From: Scatosoma sp045654025
GTDB taxonomy: Bacteria; Bacillota; Clostridia; Christensenellales; Borkfalkiaceae
NCBI GenBank assembly: GCA_045654025.1
Contig: JAZOMO010000020.1
Location: forward strand, 18,369-82,368
Length of the DNA: 64,000 nucleotides
Direction: 5' to 3'
A program made the position numbers and the translations under genes. The notes below the pieces were generated by a model. It had not been told where the DNA came from. It saw only the letters and a list, made by a program, of their open reading frames with translations, and did no database searches. Positions within the stretch are counted from its first letter, which is position 1, and each line of letters starts with the position of its first letter. This document shows, one piece after another, positions 1-9,475 of this stretch.

Positions 1-845
1 TTTTTGCCTCTTTCCCGCACGCTTTGATGATTGCGGAAGAATCGACGGCGTGGCCGATGATTACGAAACCTACGGACGTAGGGGGGCTTGGATTTAACTT
101 CAAGTGGAATATGGGCTGGATGAACGACGTTCTCTCGTACGTAAAAACAGACCCGTTGTTCCGTCGCTATACTCACGGAAAGCTGACCTTCCCTTTGATG
201 TACGCTTTCTCGGAGAACTACGTTTTGCCTATTTCCCACGACGAAGTCGTGCACGGGAAGTGCTCCTTAATCGACAAAATGCCGGGAGATTACGACGAGA
301 AATTCGCAGGGATACGCTCGTTTCTTGGCTATATGATGGCGCACCCTGGTAAAAAGCTGAACTTTATGGGTACGGAAATCGGACAATTCAAGGAGTGGAA
401 TTATAAGGAGGGCATCGAGTTCTTCTTAAAGGACTACTCCAAGCACTTTAGGCTCAGTAAGATGGTACAAGCGCTGAACAATCTATACAAAACAACGCCT
501 GCGCTGTTTGAGATTGACGATAGCTGGGACGGTTTTGAGTGGCTTGCGGCTGACGACGCCGACCGAAACTTTATCGCTTTCAAGCGTCGCGACAAGAACG
601 GGGCAGAAGTAGCAGTTTTGGTCAACTTCTCTGGCGAGGATTATAAGGATTACACGCTTGGGATGGACAAGGGCAAGTACCGAGTCATTTTCAACAGCAA
701 TATGATTCGCTACGGCGGTAGTGGCGCTTTTAGAAAGCGGGTACTGAAAACAAAGAAAGTTTACAGCCATGGTAAGGAACATTCGATAAAATTCGACTTG
801 CCCAAGCTGACTTGTATTTATTTGATAAAAGAAAAAAATGATTGA
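1..845 (+). CDS. glgB: 1,4-alpha-glucan branching enzyme GlgB, C-terminal part (5' end outside window)
   Basis: Forms alpha-1,6 branches in glycogen by transferring cut alpha-1,4 chains (GH13). The frame is open from the window edge, so the first ATG near position 27 is internal and the N-terminus and the catalytic nucleophile lie upstream of the window. Visible are the acid/base Glu in the AEES motif (around position 40) and the transition-state Asp in ISHDEVVHGK (around 232-262), followed by the C-terminal all-beta domain. It is the first visible gene of a glycogen operon. Its stop overlaps the region just before the glgC ribosome binding site, which suggests translational coupling. Family assignment is secure from the motifs and the operon context. 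Confidence 0.95.
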   Translation, partial: FASFPHALMIAEESTAWPMITKPTDVGGLGFNFKWNMGWMNDVLSYVKTDPLFRRYTHGKLTFPLMYAFSENYVLPISHDEVVHGKCSLIDKMPGDYDEKFAGIRSFLGYMMAHPGKKLNFMGTEIGQFKEWNYKEGIEFFLKDYSKHFRLSKMVQALNNLYKTTPALFEIDDSWDGFEWLAADDADRNFIAFKRRDKNGAEVAVLVNFSGEDYKDYTLGMDKGKYRVIFNSNMIRYGGSGAFRKRVLKTKKVYSHGKEHSIKFDLPKLTCIYLIKEKND

Positions 846-858
846 TAGGGGGTCTATT

Positions 859-2052
859 ATGCAAAGAAAGAAAGAATGCGTTGCAATGCTACTGGCGGGT
901 GGACAAGGAAGCCGTCTGTATGCGCTTACAACGAACATTGCAAAGCCTGCAGTTGCCTTTGGCGCAAAGTATCGTATCATCGATTTTCCGCTGTCCAACT
1001 GCATCAACTCGGGTATTGACACCGTAGGTGTTCTCACGCAATACCAGCCGCTTATATTAAACGAATATATCGGCAACGGACAACCTTGGGATTTGGACCG
1101 TACGTTTGGTGGCGTACACATCCTTTCCCCGTATCAAGCGAAAGCTCGGTCCTCTTGGTACGAAGGAACGGCGAATGCTATTTATCAAAATATGCATTTC
1201 ATGAAGATGTACGATCCTGAATACGTTTTAATCCTTTCCGGCGACCACATTTATAAAATGGACTATGCCGCAATGCTGAAAGCGCACAAGGAAACGGGTG
1301 CGGATTGTACGATTGCTGCAATCAACGTTCCTCTGTCTGAGGCATCCCGTTTCGGTATTTTGAATACAAATCCCGACGGCTCTATCTATCAATTTGAGGA
1401 AAAGCCGAAAGTTCCCAAGAGCACGCTGGCTTCCATGGGTATCTATATCTTTACAGCGAAAAAGCTGTTTGATTACCTCGAAGCAGACGAGGCTAACCCG
1501 AACTCCTCTAAGGACTTTGGTAAGGACGTCTTGCCTGCGATGCTGAACGCAGGCGAAAAGATGTATTCCTACCGTTTTGAAGGGTACTGGAAGGACGTTG
1601 GTACGATTTCTTCCCTTTGGGAAGCAAACATGGATCTGCTTGGCGAGAATCCTGTATTCGACGTCAGCGACAAGAGCTGGAAAATTCATTCCAGAAACCC
1701 CTTGGCTCCCCCCGAATGTATCGGTGAAACAGGTGTGGTCAGAAACTCGATGGTTGCGCTTGGCTGTGAAATCGACGGTAGTGTTGAAAATTCGATACTC
1801 GGAAGCAACGTCATCGTTGAAAAGGGCGCTGTCGTAAAGGATGCCGTTATTTTGGCGAACAGCATCGTCCGTTCGGGCGCGGTAGTGTCCTACTCGATTG
1901 TAGACGAAAACGTTGAAATTGGCGCAAATGCGGTTGTCGGCGCTCCCAAAGACCCGTCAGCGGAAATCGTCGTTCTCGGTAGAGGCATCACCGTTGCAGA
2001 GGGCGTTACGGTTTCTGAAGGTCAGAAACACGAAAACGATATTACAGAGTAA
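859..2052 (+). CDS. glgC: Glucose-1-phosphate adenylyltransferase GlgC
   Basis: Makes ADP-glucose from glucose-1-phosphate and ATP, the committed step of glycogen synthesis. About 397 residues. The N-terminal nucleotidyltransferase domain shows LLAGGQGSRL (pyrophosphorylase loop), AKPAVAFG, the IDFPLSNCINSG segment, FEEKPKVP and YWKDVGTI (sugar-phosphate site). The C-terminal third has hexapeptide repeats of the left-handed beta-helix type. An in-frame ATG at 838 overlaps glgB; ATG 859 is preferred because ATAGGGGG lies just upstream and the encoded MQRKKECVAMLLAGG is the normal N-terminus. It is followed 15 bp later by glgD, its usual non-catalytic partner in Firmicutes. Confidence 0.96.
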   Translation: MQRKKECVAMLLAGGQGSRLYALTTNIAKPAVAFGAKYRIIDFPLSNCINSGIDTVGVLTQYQPLILNEYIGNGQPWDLDRTFGGVHILSPYQAKARSSWYEGTANAIYQNMHFMKMYDPEYVLILSGDHIYKMDYAAMLKAHKETGADCTIAAINVPLSEASRFGILNTNPDGSIYQFEEKPKVPKSTLASMGIYIFTAKKLFDYLEADEANPNSSKDFGKDVLPAMLNAGEKMYSYRFEGYWKDVGTISSLWEANMDLLGENPVFDVSDKSWKIHSRNPLAPPECIGETGVVRNSMVALGCEIDGSVENSILGSNVIVEKGAVVKDAVILANSIVRSGAVVSYSIVDENVEIGANAVVGAPKDPSAEIVVLGRGITVAEGVTVSEGQKHENDITE

Positions 2053-2067
2053 GGAGGTAGAGTCATT

Positions 2068-3183
2068 ATGGCAGCAAATGCAGTAGGCGTAATTTTTAGT
2101 CATATTCACGAAGAAAACGTACCGGAACTGGTGCATAGAAGAACGATGGCATCGATCCCTTACGGCGGTAGATACAGAATTATTGACTTTGCTCTTTCCA
2201 ACATGGTCAACTCTGGTATTACGACGGTAGGGCTTTCCGCAAACAACAACTATCGTTCGCTCATCGACCATATCGGTAGCGGTAAGGATTGGGATTTGGC
2301 AAGAAAGGATGGCGGTTTGATATTGCTTCCTCCTTTCTCCGAAAACTTAGAGGTGTATGACAACACCAGAATGGAGGCGATTGCCTCTCTGTCGGGTTTC
2401 CTTAGCCGCAGAAACGAAAAGTATGTTGTGCTTTACGATTGCGATGCAGTTGCAAAGTTCGACATTAACGATATCATCAGCACGCATGAGAAAAATGATG
2501 CTGACGTTACGATTGTGACGAAGAAAGGACTCGTAGAAAAAACGCATGATTACCTCTTGGTGGAGGCAGATGAAAGCGGACGTATTTACGATGCGAAAAA
2601 GGTAGACCGTGGTACCACTAAAGGGGAGGCGACCGTTTCCCTTGGTATTATGGTTTTCGACCGTAAATTCCTGCTCAATCTCGTCAACGACAGCGTTGCG
2701 CACGGCTTTAGAAGCTTCAGCAAGGACGTCATCATCAAACAGCTGAGCAATCTTCGTATCTTTAGCTATCATTTCGATGGCTATTATGCAGGGATTGACT
2801 CTGTTTCCGCATACTTTAAACACAATATGGAGCTTCTGCAAAAGGACGTTCGTGACGAACTGTTCAGCGGCAGAGATATCTACACGAAAGTACGCGACAG
2901 TGCGCCTTCCAAATACGGTGCAGAGGCAGAAGTGAAGAACTCTCTCATTTCCGACGGCTGTGAAATCGAAGGTACGGTAGAAAATTCTATCTTGTTCCGT
3001 GGCGTTCGCGTGGGCAAAGGGGCGGTTGTCCGCAACTCTATCGTTATGCAGGACAGCGTCATTTCCGAAGGCGCGTCCATTGACTGCGTAATCACGGATA
3101 AGAACGTCGTTATCACGTCCAAACGCCATTTGGCTGGCTGTGAAAGCTTGCCGTATATCATTCAAAAGGGCAAGCATCTCTAA
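2068..3183 (+). CDS. glgD: GlgD, GlgC-like regulatory subunit of ADP-glucose pyrophosphorylase
   Basis: Paralogue of GlgC (371 residues) that in Firmicutes forms a heteromer with GlgC and modulates its activity. The GlgC scaffold is recognisable (GGRYRIIDFALSNMVNSGI, a C-terminal hexapeptide-repeat domain), but the N-terminal GGxGSRL pyrophosphorylase loop is replaced by a segment beginning MAANAVGVIFSHIHEENVPE. Catalysis is therefore unlikely, as is typical for GlgD. The start has a good AAGGAGG overlapping the glgC stop codon. It sits between glgC and glgA, the standard firmicute order. Confidence 0.94.
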   Translation: MAANAVGVIFSHIHEENVPELVHRRTMASIPYGGRYRIIDFALSNMVNSGITTVGLSANNNYRSLIDHIGSGKDWDLARKDGGLILLPPFSENLEVYDNTRMEAIASLSGFLSRRNEKYVVLYDCDAVAKFDINDIISTHEKNDADVTIVTKKGLVEKTHDYLLVEADESGRIYDAKKVDRGTTKGEATVSLGIMVFDRKFLLNLVNDSVAHGFRSFSKDVIIKQLSNLRIFSYHFDGYYAGIDSVSAYFKHNMELLQKDVRDELFSGRDIYTKVRDSAPSKYGAEAEVKNSLISDGCEIEGTVENSILFRGVRVGKGAVVRNSIVMQDSVISEGASIDCVITDKNVVITSKRHLAGCESLPYIIQKGKHL

Positions 3184-3221
3184 GGCTTTTGCCGAGAATA
3201 TATCAATTTTAGGAGTCTATT

Positions 3222-4808
3222 ATGTCCGAAGTTAAGACCACGAAGAAATCCACAACGAAAACGACAACGAAAACAGCAACGAAGAAAACTGCCACCAAAA
3301 AAGCGGCAGCAAAAGCACCCGTAGAAGTTGTAAAGAAGAAAAAGGCTGTTCCCGTCCTTGCGGAAAACGAGGGGACGGTTAGCGCAAAAACGAAAATTCT
3401 GTTCGTTGCCTCGGAGGCAAGACCGTTCATTGCAACGGGCGGCTTAGCTGACGTCATCGGCTCTTTGCCGCAAGCGTTGGCGCAAGATCCTTCCTACGAT
3501 ATTCGCGTGGTATTGCCTCTGTATTCGGATATGAAGCCCGAACAAAGGCGTAAATTGTCCTTTATGGGCAATATCTTTACGCCGCTGTCTTGGAGAAATC
3601 AGTATTGCGGTGTATTTACTTGCATAGAAAACGGGGTAACGTTCTACTTTATTGACAATGAATATTATTTCAGGCGTCCCGGTTGTTATGGATATTACGA
3701 CGATGGGGAACGCTTTGCGTTCTTCTCTCGTTCGGTTATGGAAATCCTGCCGTTTATCGGTTTTTATCCCGACGTCTTGCATTGCCACGACTGGCAAGCG
3801 GCGTTGGCGGCGATTTATTTAAAGACTGTCTTTAAAGATAAGCCCGAATATCAAAATATTCGCGCTACCTTTACCATTCACAATATTGAATATCAAGGCA
3901 AATATTCCTTGGATCTTTTGGAGGAGCTCTTCGGTATTCCGGGCGAGTATATGAACTTCTTAGAATACAACGGTTGCTTGAACCTGATGAAGGGGGCAAT
4001 CGAGGTTTCCGAACAGTTCTCTACTGTTTCTCCTACGTATGCAAAGGAAATTATGACGTCGCAATACGCGCACGGCTTAGATCCGATTATTTGTCGCAAC
4101 GAGGGCAAATTGACGGGTATCTTAAACGGTATTGACGTAAATTCCTATAACTGTGAAAAGGATAGTGCGCTCTTTGCAAATTATTCCGCAGACGATTTTG
4201 CAGGCAAGGCGGTATGTAAACGTGAACTGCAAAAAATGCTTGGCTTACCTGAAAAAGACGTTCCCGTGATTGCGATGATCACCCGTTTGGTTTCCCATAA
4301 GGGGCTTGAGCTCGTCAAGAGCGCGATAGAGAATATTCTGCACGAGGATTTACAATTCGTATTGCTTGGCACGGGCGATTCCGCGTATGAAAATTATTTT
4401 AAGGATTTAGCAGTTCGCTACGAAGGCAAAGTATCGGCAAATATCGCCTTCAACGGCGACTTGTCCAGAAAGATCTATTCGGGCGCGGATATTTTCTTGA
4501 TGCCGTCTATCAGCGAGCCTTGCGGTCTGTCGCAAATGATTGCTTCCAGATACGCAACCATTCCCGTCGTTCGTGAAACGGGAGGTCTTTATGACAGTAT
4601 CAAGCCTTACGGCGCAGGGGGGAATGGATTTACCTTTGCATCTTGCAACCCGTATGATATGTTGTACGTAATCCACGAGGCTATCGATTTGTATAACAAC
4701 AAGCCTGCATGGACAGAATTGATGCAAAAGGCCCTGTCTGTAGACTTCTCTTGGTCGTATTCTGCAACCGAATATAAGAAGCTTTACGATAAGACGCTTA
4801 GCAGATAA
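3222..4808 (+). CDS. glgA: Glycogen synthase GlgA with Lys/Thr/Ala-rich N-terminal extension
   Basis: GT5 glycogen synthase that elongates alpha-1,4-glucan from ADP-glucose. The family core begins only at about residue 58 (KILFVASEARPF). Before it lies a low-complexity tail made almost entirely of Lys, Thr and Ala with a histone-H1-like look. The usual substrate-loop motif KxGGL reads ATGGLADVIGSLP, so the loop Lys is Ala. The C-terminal GT-B domain keeps SEPCGLSQMIA and the GGLYDSI segment. AGGAG lies just before the ATG. At 528 residues it is about 50 longer than usual, and the excess is the tail. The tail has no known function; charge-based glycogen or nucleic-acid binding is speculation. 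Confidence 0.95.
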   Translation: MSEVKTTKKSTTKTTTKTATKKTATKKAAAKAPVEVVKKKKAVPVLAENEGTVSAKTKILFVASEARPFIATGGLADVIGSLPQALAQDPSYDIRVVLPLYSDMKPEQRRKLSFMGNIFTPLSWRNQYCGVFTCIENGVTFYFIDNEYYFRRPGCYGYYDDGERFAFFSRSVMEILPFIGFYPDVLHCHDWQAALAAIYLKTVFKDKPEYQNIRATFTIHNIEYQGKYSLDLLEELFGIPGEYMNFLEYNGCLNLMKGAIEVSEQFSTVSPTYAKEIMTSQYAHGLDPIICRNEGKLTGILNGIDVNSYNCEKDSALFANYSADDFAGKAVCKRELQKMLGLPEKDVPVIAMITRLVSHKGLELVKSAIENILHEDLQFVLLGTGDSAYENYFKDLAVRYEGKVSANIAFNGDLSRKIYSGADIFLMPSISEPCGLSQMIASRYATIPVVRETGGLYDSIKPYGAGGNGFTFASCNPYDMLYVIHEAIDLYNNKPAWTELMQKALSVDFSWSYSATEYKKLYDKTLSR

Positions 4809-4837
4809 CATTATAACAAACTTTTTAGGAGAAACAT

Positions 4838-7264
4838 ATGAACAACAATTTTACGGAGAAGGAAGCTAAAGAGCTGATTAAAGGGAAATTGTCCCGATAT
4901 TTCGGCATTGCGCCTTCGGAGGCAAGAAAAGAGCAGCTGTATAAAGCAGTGGTAATGAGCGTACGCGACATTATGCTGGAAAAGCGCCACAATTTCCACT
5001 TGGAAACGAAAGCCAAGAAAGCAAAGAGAGTGTATTATCTTTGCATGGAATTTTTGATGGGTAGATCGCTGAAGAACAGCATTTTCAATCTCGGCGTTGC
5101 GGATGCTTTTGCAGGTGCGCTGAAAGATTACGACGTCAGCCTTGCTGAACTGTATGAACTTGAGCCTGATGCAGGTCTTGGCAACGGCGGGTTGGGTAGA
5201 TTAGCGGCGTGCTTTATGGACGCTTTGGCAACGGGCGATTATCCCGCAATGGGGTATTCCATTCGCTATGATTATGGTCTGTTCAAGCAGAAAATCGTTG
5301 ACGGCTGGCAGACGGAATTGCCCGACGTATGGCTGCCTGGCGGCGAAGTATGGCTTACCCAACGTAGCGATAAAATCTTTACCGTAAAATTCGACGGCTA
5401 TATTGAGGAAACGTGGACAGAGCAGGGTTTGCAGACCGTCTACCGTGATGCGAAAGAAGTACAAGCCGTTGCTTACGATATGATGGTATCGGGGTGTGAC
5501 AGCAAAGCGGTGTCCGTTTTACGACTTTGGAAGGCAAGAAGTGTACAGAACTTCGACATGAAGCTCTTTTCGCAGGGCGACTATGCAGCGGTTATGCAAG
5601 AAGACAACGATGCGGAACTGATTTCCAAGGTATTGTATCCTGCCGATAACCACGCAGAGGGTAAATCCTTGCGTTTAAAACAGCAATATTTCTTGGTTTC
5701 TGCATCTTTGCAGAATATCCTTGCCGACCATAAGCGTAGATACGGTTCATTAAAGTTGTTGCCGAAAATGGCGGCAATCCATTTGAATGATACCCATCCT
5801 GCGTTGGCAATACCCGAATTGATGCGACTGTTGATTGACGAAAACGGTATGAGCTGGGACGAGGCTTGGGGAATTACGACCTCCGTATGCGCCTACACCA
5901 ACCATACGGTTTTGGCAGAAGCGCTTGAAACGTGGCCTGAAGACTTAATCGCAAGAAGATTGCCTCGTATTTACTCGATTTTGAAGGAAATCAACCGCAG
6001 ACTCTGCGATGACTTGTGGCAGAAGTTCCCCGGAGACTGGGATAAAATCGCAAGAATGGCGATTATGTCCTATAACACCGTGAAGATGGCTAACCTTTCC
6101 GTACACGGTTCGCATCACGTCAACGGTGTATCTGGCTTACACAGCGACATTATTAAGGACAGCATCTTTAAGGATTATCACGATTATACCCCTCAAAAGT
6201 TCACCAACGTTACCAACGGTATCGCGCATAGACGTTGGCTGAATCAATCGAATCCGGAGCTTTGCGCTTTGCTCGACGAATGTATCGGTAGTGGGTATGC
6301 GAAGGACGCAGCTAAGCTTGGCGATTTCTTGAAATACGAGAACGATGAAAGCGTTTTGAAGCGTTTGGAAGAAATCAAACACCTGAAAAAACAGCAGTTT
6401 GCCGAGTTTGCAGCAAAAAAGCAGGGGGCGGTCATTGATCCCAACAGCTTGTTCGACGTTCAGGCAAAACGTCTGCACGAATACAAGCGCCAACTTTTGA
6501 ACGTTCTGCACGTTATCACCGACTATATTCAGCTGAAAGAAAATCCTGATATGCCTATGCAACCCAAGACCTATATCTTTGCGGCAAAGGCAGCATCGGG
6601 GTACTATATGGCAAAGAAAATCATCAAACTCATATGTTTCCTTGCTGAAGACATCAAAAAACACCCGAAAATCCGTGAAAAATTGAACGTTGTGTATATG
6701 GAAGACTACAACGTGACGATGTCCGAAATGCTGATGCCTGCAACTGAAATCTCCGAACAGATCTCCTTGGCTGGTAAAGAGGCAAGCGGCACGGGCAACA
6801 TGAAGTTTATGATTAACGGCGCGCTGACCATCGGTACTTTGGACGGCGCAAACGTTGAAATGAGCGAAAAAGTGGGCTTAGATAACATTTTCATCTTCGG
6901 TTTGAAGGCGCACGAAGTAGAGGACGTTTGGCGCAACGGCTATTCTGCAAGCGTTTATTACAACAACGACCCGATGCTCCGCAAGGTTATCGAGGCTTTA
7001 ATCGTCGGTTTCAACGGCGAAAGCTTTGCAGATATCGCAAATTATCTGCTGACGGGCACGCCCGTAGCCGATCCGTATATGTGTATGGCGGATTATCAGT
7101 CTTATCTGACGACGCAAGATAGGCTTTCCGACCTCTATGCAAACGATAAGCGTTCTTGGAACCAAAAATCCTTGCGTAACATCGCGGCGGCAGGGTACTT
7201 TGCGGCAGACAGAAGTATCGCAGAATACGCTGAAAATATTTGGAATCTGAAACCTATCCACTAA
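4838..7264 (+). CDS. glgP: Glycogen/starch phosphorylase GlgP
   Basis: PLP-dependent GT35 phosphorylase releasing glucose-1-phosphate from alpha-1,4-glucan ends. It has 808 residues, the normal family length. Seen: GNGGLGRLAACF near residue 115, HLNDTHPALAIPELMR, VTNGIAHRRWL, and EASGTGNMKFMINGALTIGT, which carries the Schiff-base Lys. A strong TTAGGAGA ribosome binding site precedes the ATG. It shares the operon with the synthetic genes, so glycogen storage and mobilisation appear co-transcribed here. Confidence 0.97.
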   Translation: MNNNFTEKEAKELIKGKLSRYFGIAPSEARKEQLYKAVVMSVRDIMLEKRHNFHLETKAKKAKRVYYLCMEFLMGRSLKNSIFNLGVADAFAGALKDYDVSLAELYELEPDAGLGNGGLGRLAACFMDALATGDYPAMGYSIRYDYGLFKQKIVDGWQTELPDVWLPGGEVWLTQRSDKIFTVKFDGYIEETWTEQGLQTVYRDAKEVQAVAYDMMVSGCDSKAVSVLRLWKARSVQNFDMKLFSQGDYAAVMQEDNDAELISKVLYPADNHAEGKSLRLKQQYFLVSASLQNILADHKRRYGSLKLLPKMAAIHLNDTHPALAIPELMRLLIDENGMSWDEAWGITTSVCAYTNHTVLAEALETWPEDLIARRLPRIYSILKEINRRLCDDLWQKFPGDWDKIARMAIMSYNTVKMANLSVHGSHHVNGVSGLHSDIIKDSIFKDYHDYTPQKFTNVTNGIAHRRWLNQSNPELCALLDECIGSGYAKDAAKLGDFLKYENDESVLKRLEEIKHLKKQQFAEFAAKKQGAVIDPNSLFDVQAKRLHEYKRQLLNVLHVITDYIQLKENPDMPMQPKTYIFAAKAASGYYMAKKIIKLICFLAEDIKKHPKIREKLNVVYMEDYNVTMSEMLMPATEISEQISLAGKEASGTGNMKFMINGALTIGTLDGANVEMSEKVGLDNIFIFGLKAHEVEDVWRNGYSASVYYNNDPMLRKVIEALIVGFNGESFADIANYLLTGTPVADPYMCMADYQSYLTTQDRLSDLYANDKRSWNQKSLRNIAAAGYFAADRSIAEYAENIWNLKPIH

Positions 7265-7282
7265 TTAAGTATCTTATAGGGT

Positions 7283-7320
7283 GAAAAGCTGTATCTGTTA
7301 CGGCTTTTCCTCTATTTTTC
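7283..7320 (+). terminator. Possible weak intrinsic terminator after glgP
   Basis: A 7-bp stem GAAAAGC/GCTTTTC (7283-7289 with 7303-7309) encloses a 13-nt loop and is followed by CTCTATTTTTC. The T-tract is offset by several bases, so it may only attenuate read-through into the GH13 gene. Confidence 0.45.
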
Positions 7321-7329
7321 GTTAAAATT

Positions 7330-9183
7330 ATGAGTTCGATTTACTACAATCCCTTAGATCTTCGCTGTAAAAGCGTAATAGGCGGCATACCGACAGGAAA
7401 AGAGGTGTGCTTGAATGTATTTACGACGGACAATGCCGTGCTTTCCAAGGCGGCATATTTCGTTTTGAACAAAGACGGCGAAGAATGTGTGTCCTATCCT
7501 ATGCAAAATACGGAATATGGGTGGCAAATACGCATCAAAATACATAAAAGAGGGTTGTATTATTACCGTTTCCGTATCGAAGGGATAGGGGACGTCTGCG
7601 AAAACGTGGACGTTATGGGGGAATTGAACCCCGAAAACGGCAAGTCTTTCCTGCTGATCGTTTATGATTCGAGCTTTAAAACGCCAAAATGGTTTAAAGG
7701 TGGGGTAATGTACCAGATTTTTCCCGATCGTTTTGCCAAAGGTAGTATGTGTGATATAGGTATTATGCCTGACATAGTAGGGCGCGTAATGCGCGATGAC
7801 TGGGGCGGAGAGCCTTCTTATCGTCCGAACGCGCAGGGAAAAGTGTTAAATAACGACTTTTTCGGTGGAAATTTCAAGGGAATTGAGGAAAAACTGCCGT
7901 ATTTGAAGGATTTAGGGGTGAATATCGTATATTTAAACCCGATTTTTGAGGCGGCATCGAATCATCGCTACGATACCTCGGATTATATGAAAATCGACCC
8001 GATTTTAGGCACAAAAGAGGACTTCGAGTGTTTGGTCAAGGCGGCTAAAAAGCAGGGGATTCGCTTGATTTTAGACGGCGTATTCAATCATACGGGCGAT
8101 GATAGCGTATATTTCAATAAATATGGCAATTATCCTTCGTTAGGAGCGTATCAATCGAAGGATTCTCCGTATTATTCATGGTACAATTTCGATGATTTTC
8201 CCGATAAATACCGCAGTTGGTGGGGAATTGACGTCTTACCGGAAATTAACGAAGCCTCTCAAGAGTACCAAGAATTCATTTTTGGCGAAGAAGGGGTGTT
8301 AAAAACGTGGCTAGCAAGCGGTATCGGCGGCTATCGCTTGGATGTAGCGGACGAATTGCCCGATTTCTTCTTAAAAAAGCTTAGAAATAGCGTAAAAACC
8401 AGCAATAATCAGGCGATTATCATCGGCGAAGTATGGGAAGATGCGTCTGATAAAGTCGCTTATTCCCAGCGCAGAAAGTATTTTCAGGGCTTTGAGCTGG
8501 ACAGCGTAATGAATTATCCGTGGAAAGAGAGCATTATTCGATACATTTTGACGGGCAATTCTAAGGATTTTATTCGTGTAGTACGTGCAATTATCGACCA
8601 TTATCCCAAGCAGAGCCTGGATTGCTTAATGAACATCTTAGGCACGCACGATACCGCCAGAATTTTGACGGTTTTAGGCGGAATTACCTGCAAGAATAAG
8701 GACGAAATGGCGCAAAAAACGGCGTATTTGCCCGAAAATGATAAGAAAATGGCGGTGGAAAGGCTGAAAATGGCAACCGTATTGCAATTTACCTTGCCAG
8801 GCGTTCCTTGCATTTATTATGGCGATGAAAACGGCATGGAAGGACATATTGATCCGTTCTGCAGACGTTGCTTTGACTGGGAGCATTTGAATAGTGAATT
8901 GATTGAACATTATTCTAAGCTTTCTAAAATCCGTGAAACTTATCGCAAAATTTTTGCGGAAGGTACGTGGAAAGAGGTTTTTGCAGAAGACGGGCTGTTG
9001 ATTTACAAACGTGAATACAAAGGACAGGCTTTATATATCTATACAAACAATTCGTCTTCCGAGCGTTTCTTTAAAAAAGACGAAAAGATTTTTAAAGAAT
9101 TGTTAAAAGATGCTGCGTATACGGACGGCATAAAAATTTTACCGAATTCGTATGGAATTGCAGAAGAAATTTCAAAACCGTAA
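7330..9183 (+). CDS. GH13 alpha-glycosidase (neopullulanase/maltodextrin hydrolase type)
   Basis: Cytoplasmic alpha-amylase-family enzyme, 617 residues, likely hydrolysing maltodextrins or limit dextrins left by GlgP. No signal peptide is visible. Residues 1-120 look like the N-terminal beta-sandwich of neopullulanase-like enzymes. The barrel starts at GGVMYQIFPDRF (125-135), with region I DGVFNHTGDD (249-258), nucleophile Asp338 in GYRLDVADE, acid/base Glu367 in IIGEVWED and Asp441 in LGTHDTAR. No clear Shine-Dalgarno precedes ATG 7330, but the encoded N-terminus (YYNPLDLRCKSVIGG) looks like a normal family start, so it is kept. Exact substrate (pullulan, cyclodextrin, maltodextrin) cannot be told from sequence. 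Confidence 0.88.
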   Translation: MSSIYYNPLDLRCKSVIGGIPTGKEVCLNVFTTDNAVLSKAAYFVLNKDGEECVSYPMQNTEYGWQIRIKIHKRGLYYYRFRIEGIGDVCENVDVMGELNPENGKSFLLIVYDSSFKTPKWFKGGVMYQIFPDRFAKGSMCDIGIMPDIVGRVMRDDWGGEPSYRPNAQGKVLNNDFFGGNFKGIEEKLPYLKDLGVNIVYLNPIFEAASNHRYDTSDYMKIDPILGTKEDFECLVKAAKKQGIRLILDGVFNHTGDDSVYFNKYGNYPSLGAYQSKDSPYYSWYNFDDFPDKYRSWWGIDVLPEINEASQEYQEFIFGEEGVLKTWLASGIGGYRLDVADELPDFFLKKLRNSVKTSNNQAIIIGEVWEDASDKVAYSQRRKYFQGFELDSVMNYPWKESIIRYILTGNSKDFIRVVRAIIDHYPKQSLDCLMNILGTHDTARILTVLGGITCKNKDEMAQKTAYLPENDKKMAVERLKMATVLQFTLPGVPCIYYGDENGMEGHIDPFCRRCFDWEHLNSELIEHYSKLSKIRETYRKIFAEGTWKEVFAEDGLLIYKREYKGQALYIYTNNSSSERFFKKDEKIFKELLKDAAYTDGIKILPNSYGIAEEISKP

Positions 9184-9252
9184 AGAAACGTCATTTTATT
9201 AAAATAATTGTTTCGAAGGAAAAATCGCTTGAAATTCGCATATTTTACAGCC

Positions 9253-9286
9253 AACATTTCGTAAAAGCTGTGTTTTACGAAATGTT
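9253..9286. repeat. Perfect 14-bp inverted repeat with 6-bp spacer; candidate recombination site or hairpin
   Basis: The arms AACATTTCGTAAAA and TTTTACGAAATGTT flank the asymmetric spacer GCTGTG. There is no T-run on either side, so it is a poor intrinsic terminator. Paired 11-14 bp arms around a 6-8 bp spacer is the layout of tyrosine-recombinase core sites (dif, loxP, FRT), and a stand-alone tyrosine recombinase gene starts 190 bp downstream. That functional link is an inference. Confidence 0.5.
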
Positions 9287-9342
9287 TAGTCTGTGTATCT
9301 ATGTCTTTCGTAATTCCACCACAACTAAAAAACTGTCTATCT

Positions 9343-9380
9343 AAAACGAGGTTTTTTTTACAATCTCGTTTTTATTTTTA
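9343..9380 (+). terminator. Intrinsic terminator-like hairpin
   Basis: Stem AAAACGAG (9343-9350) pairs with CTCGTTTT (9365-9372) around a T-rich loop and runs into TTATTTTTA. It probably ends the glycogen/GH13 transcript. Confidence 0.55.
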
Positions 9381-9440
9381 CTCCGCCCTGCCGTTTTTCG
9401 CTCCACTCATAAAAAATAATTAACAACTTTTCGGGAAATC

Positions 9441-9469
9441 TTGACATTTGTCTTAAAATACTGTACAAT
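9441..9469 (+). promoter_or_regulatory. Sigma-A promoter of the recombinase gene (leaderless start)
   Basis: TTGACA (9441-9446), 17-bp spacer, TACAAT (9464-9469). The expected transcription start, about 7 nt past the -10 box, coincides with the ATG at 9476. There is no room for a Shine-Dalgarno, so the mRNA should be leaderless. Confidence 0.85.
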
Positions 9470-9475
9470 AGAACC

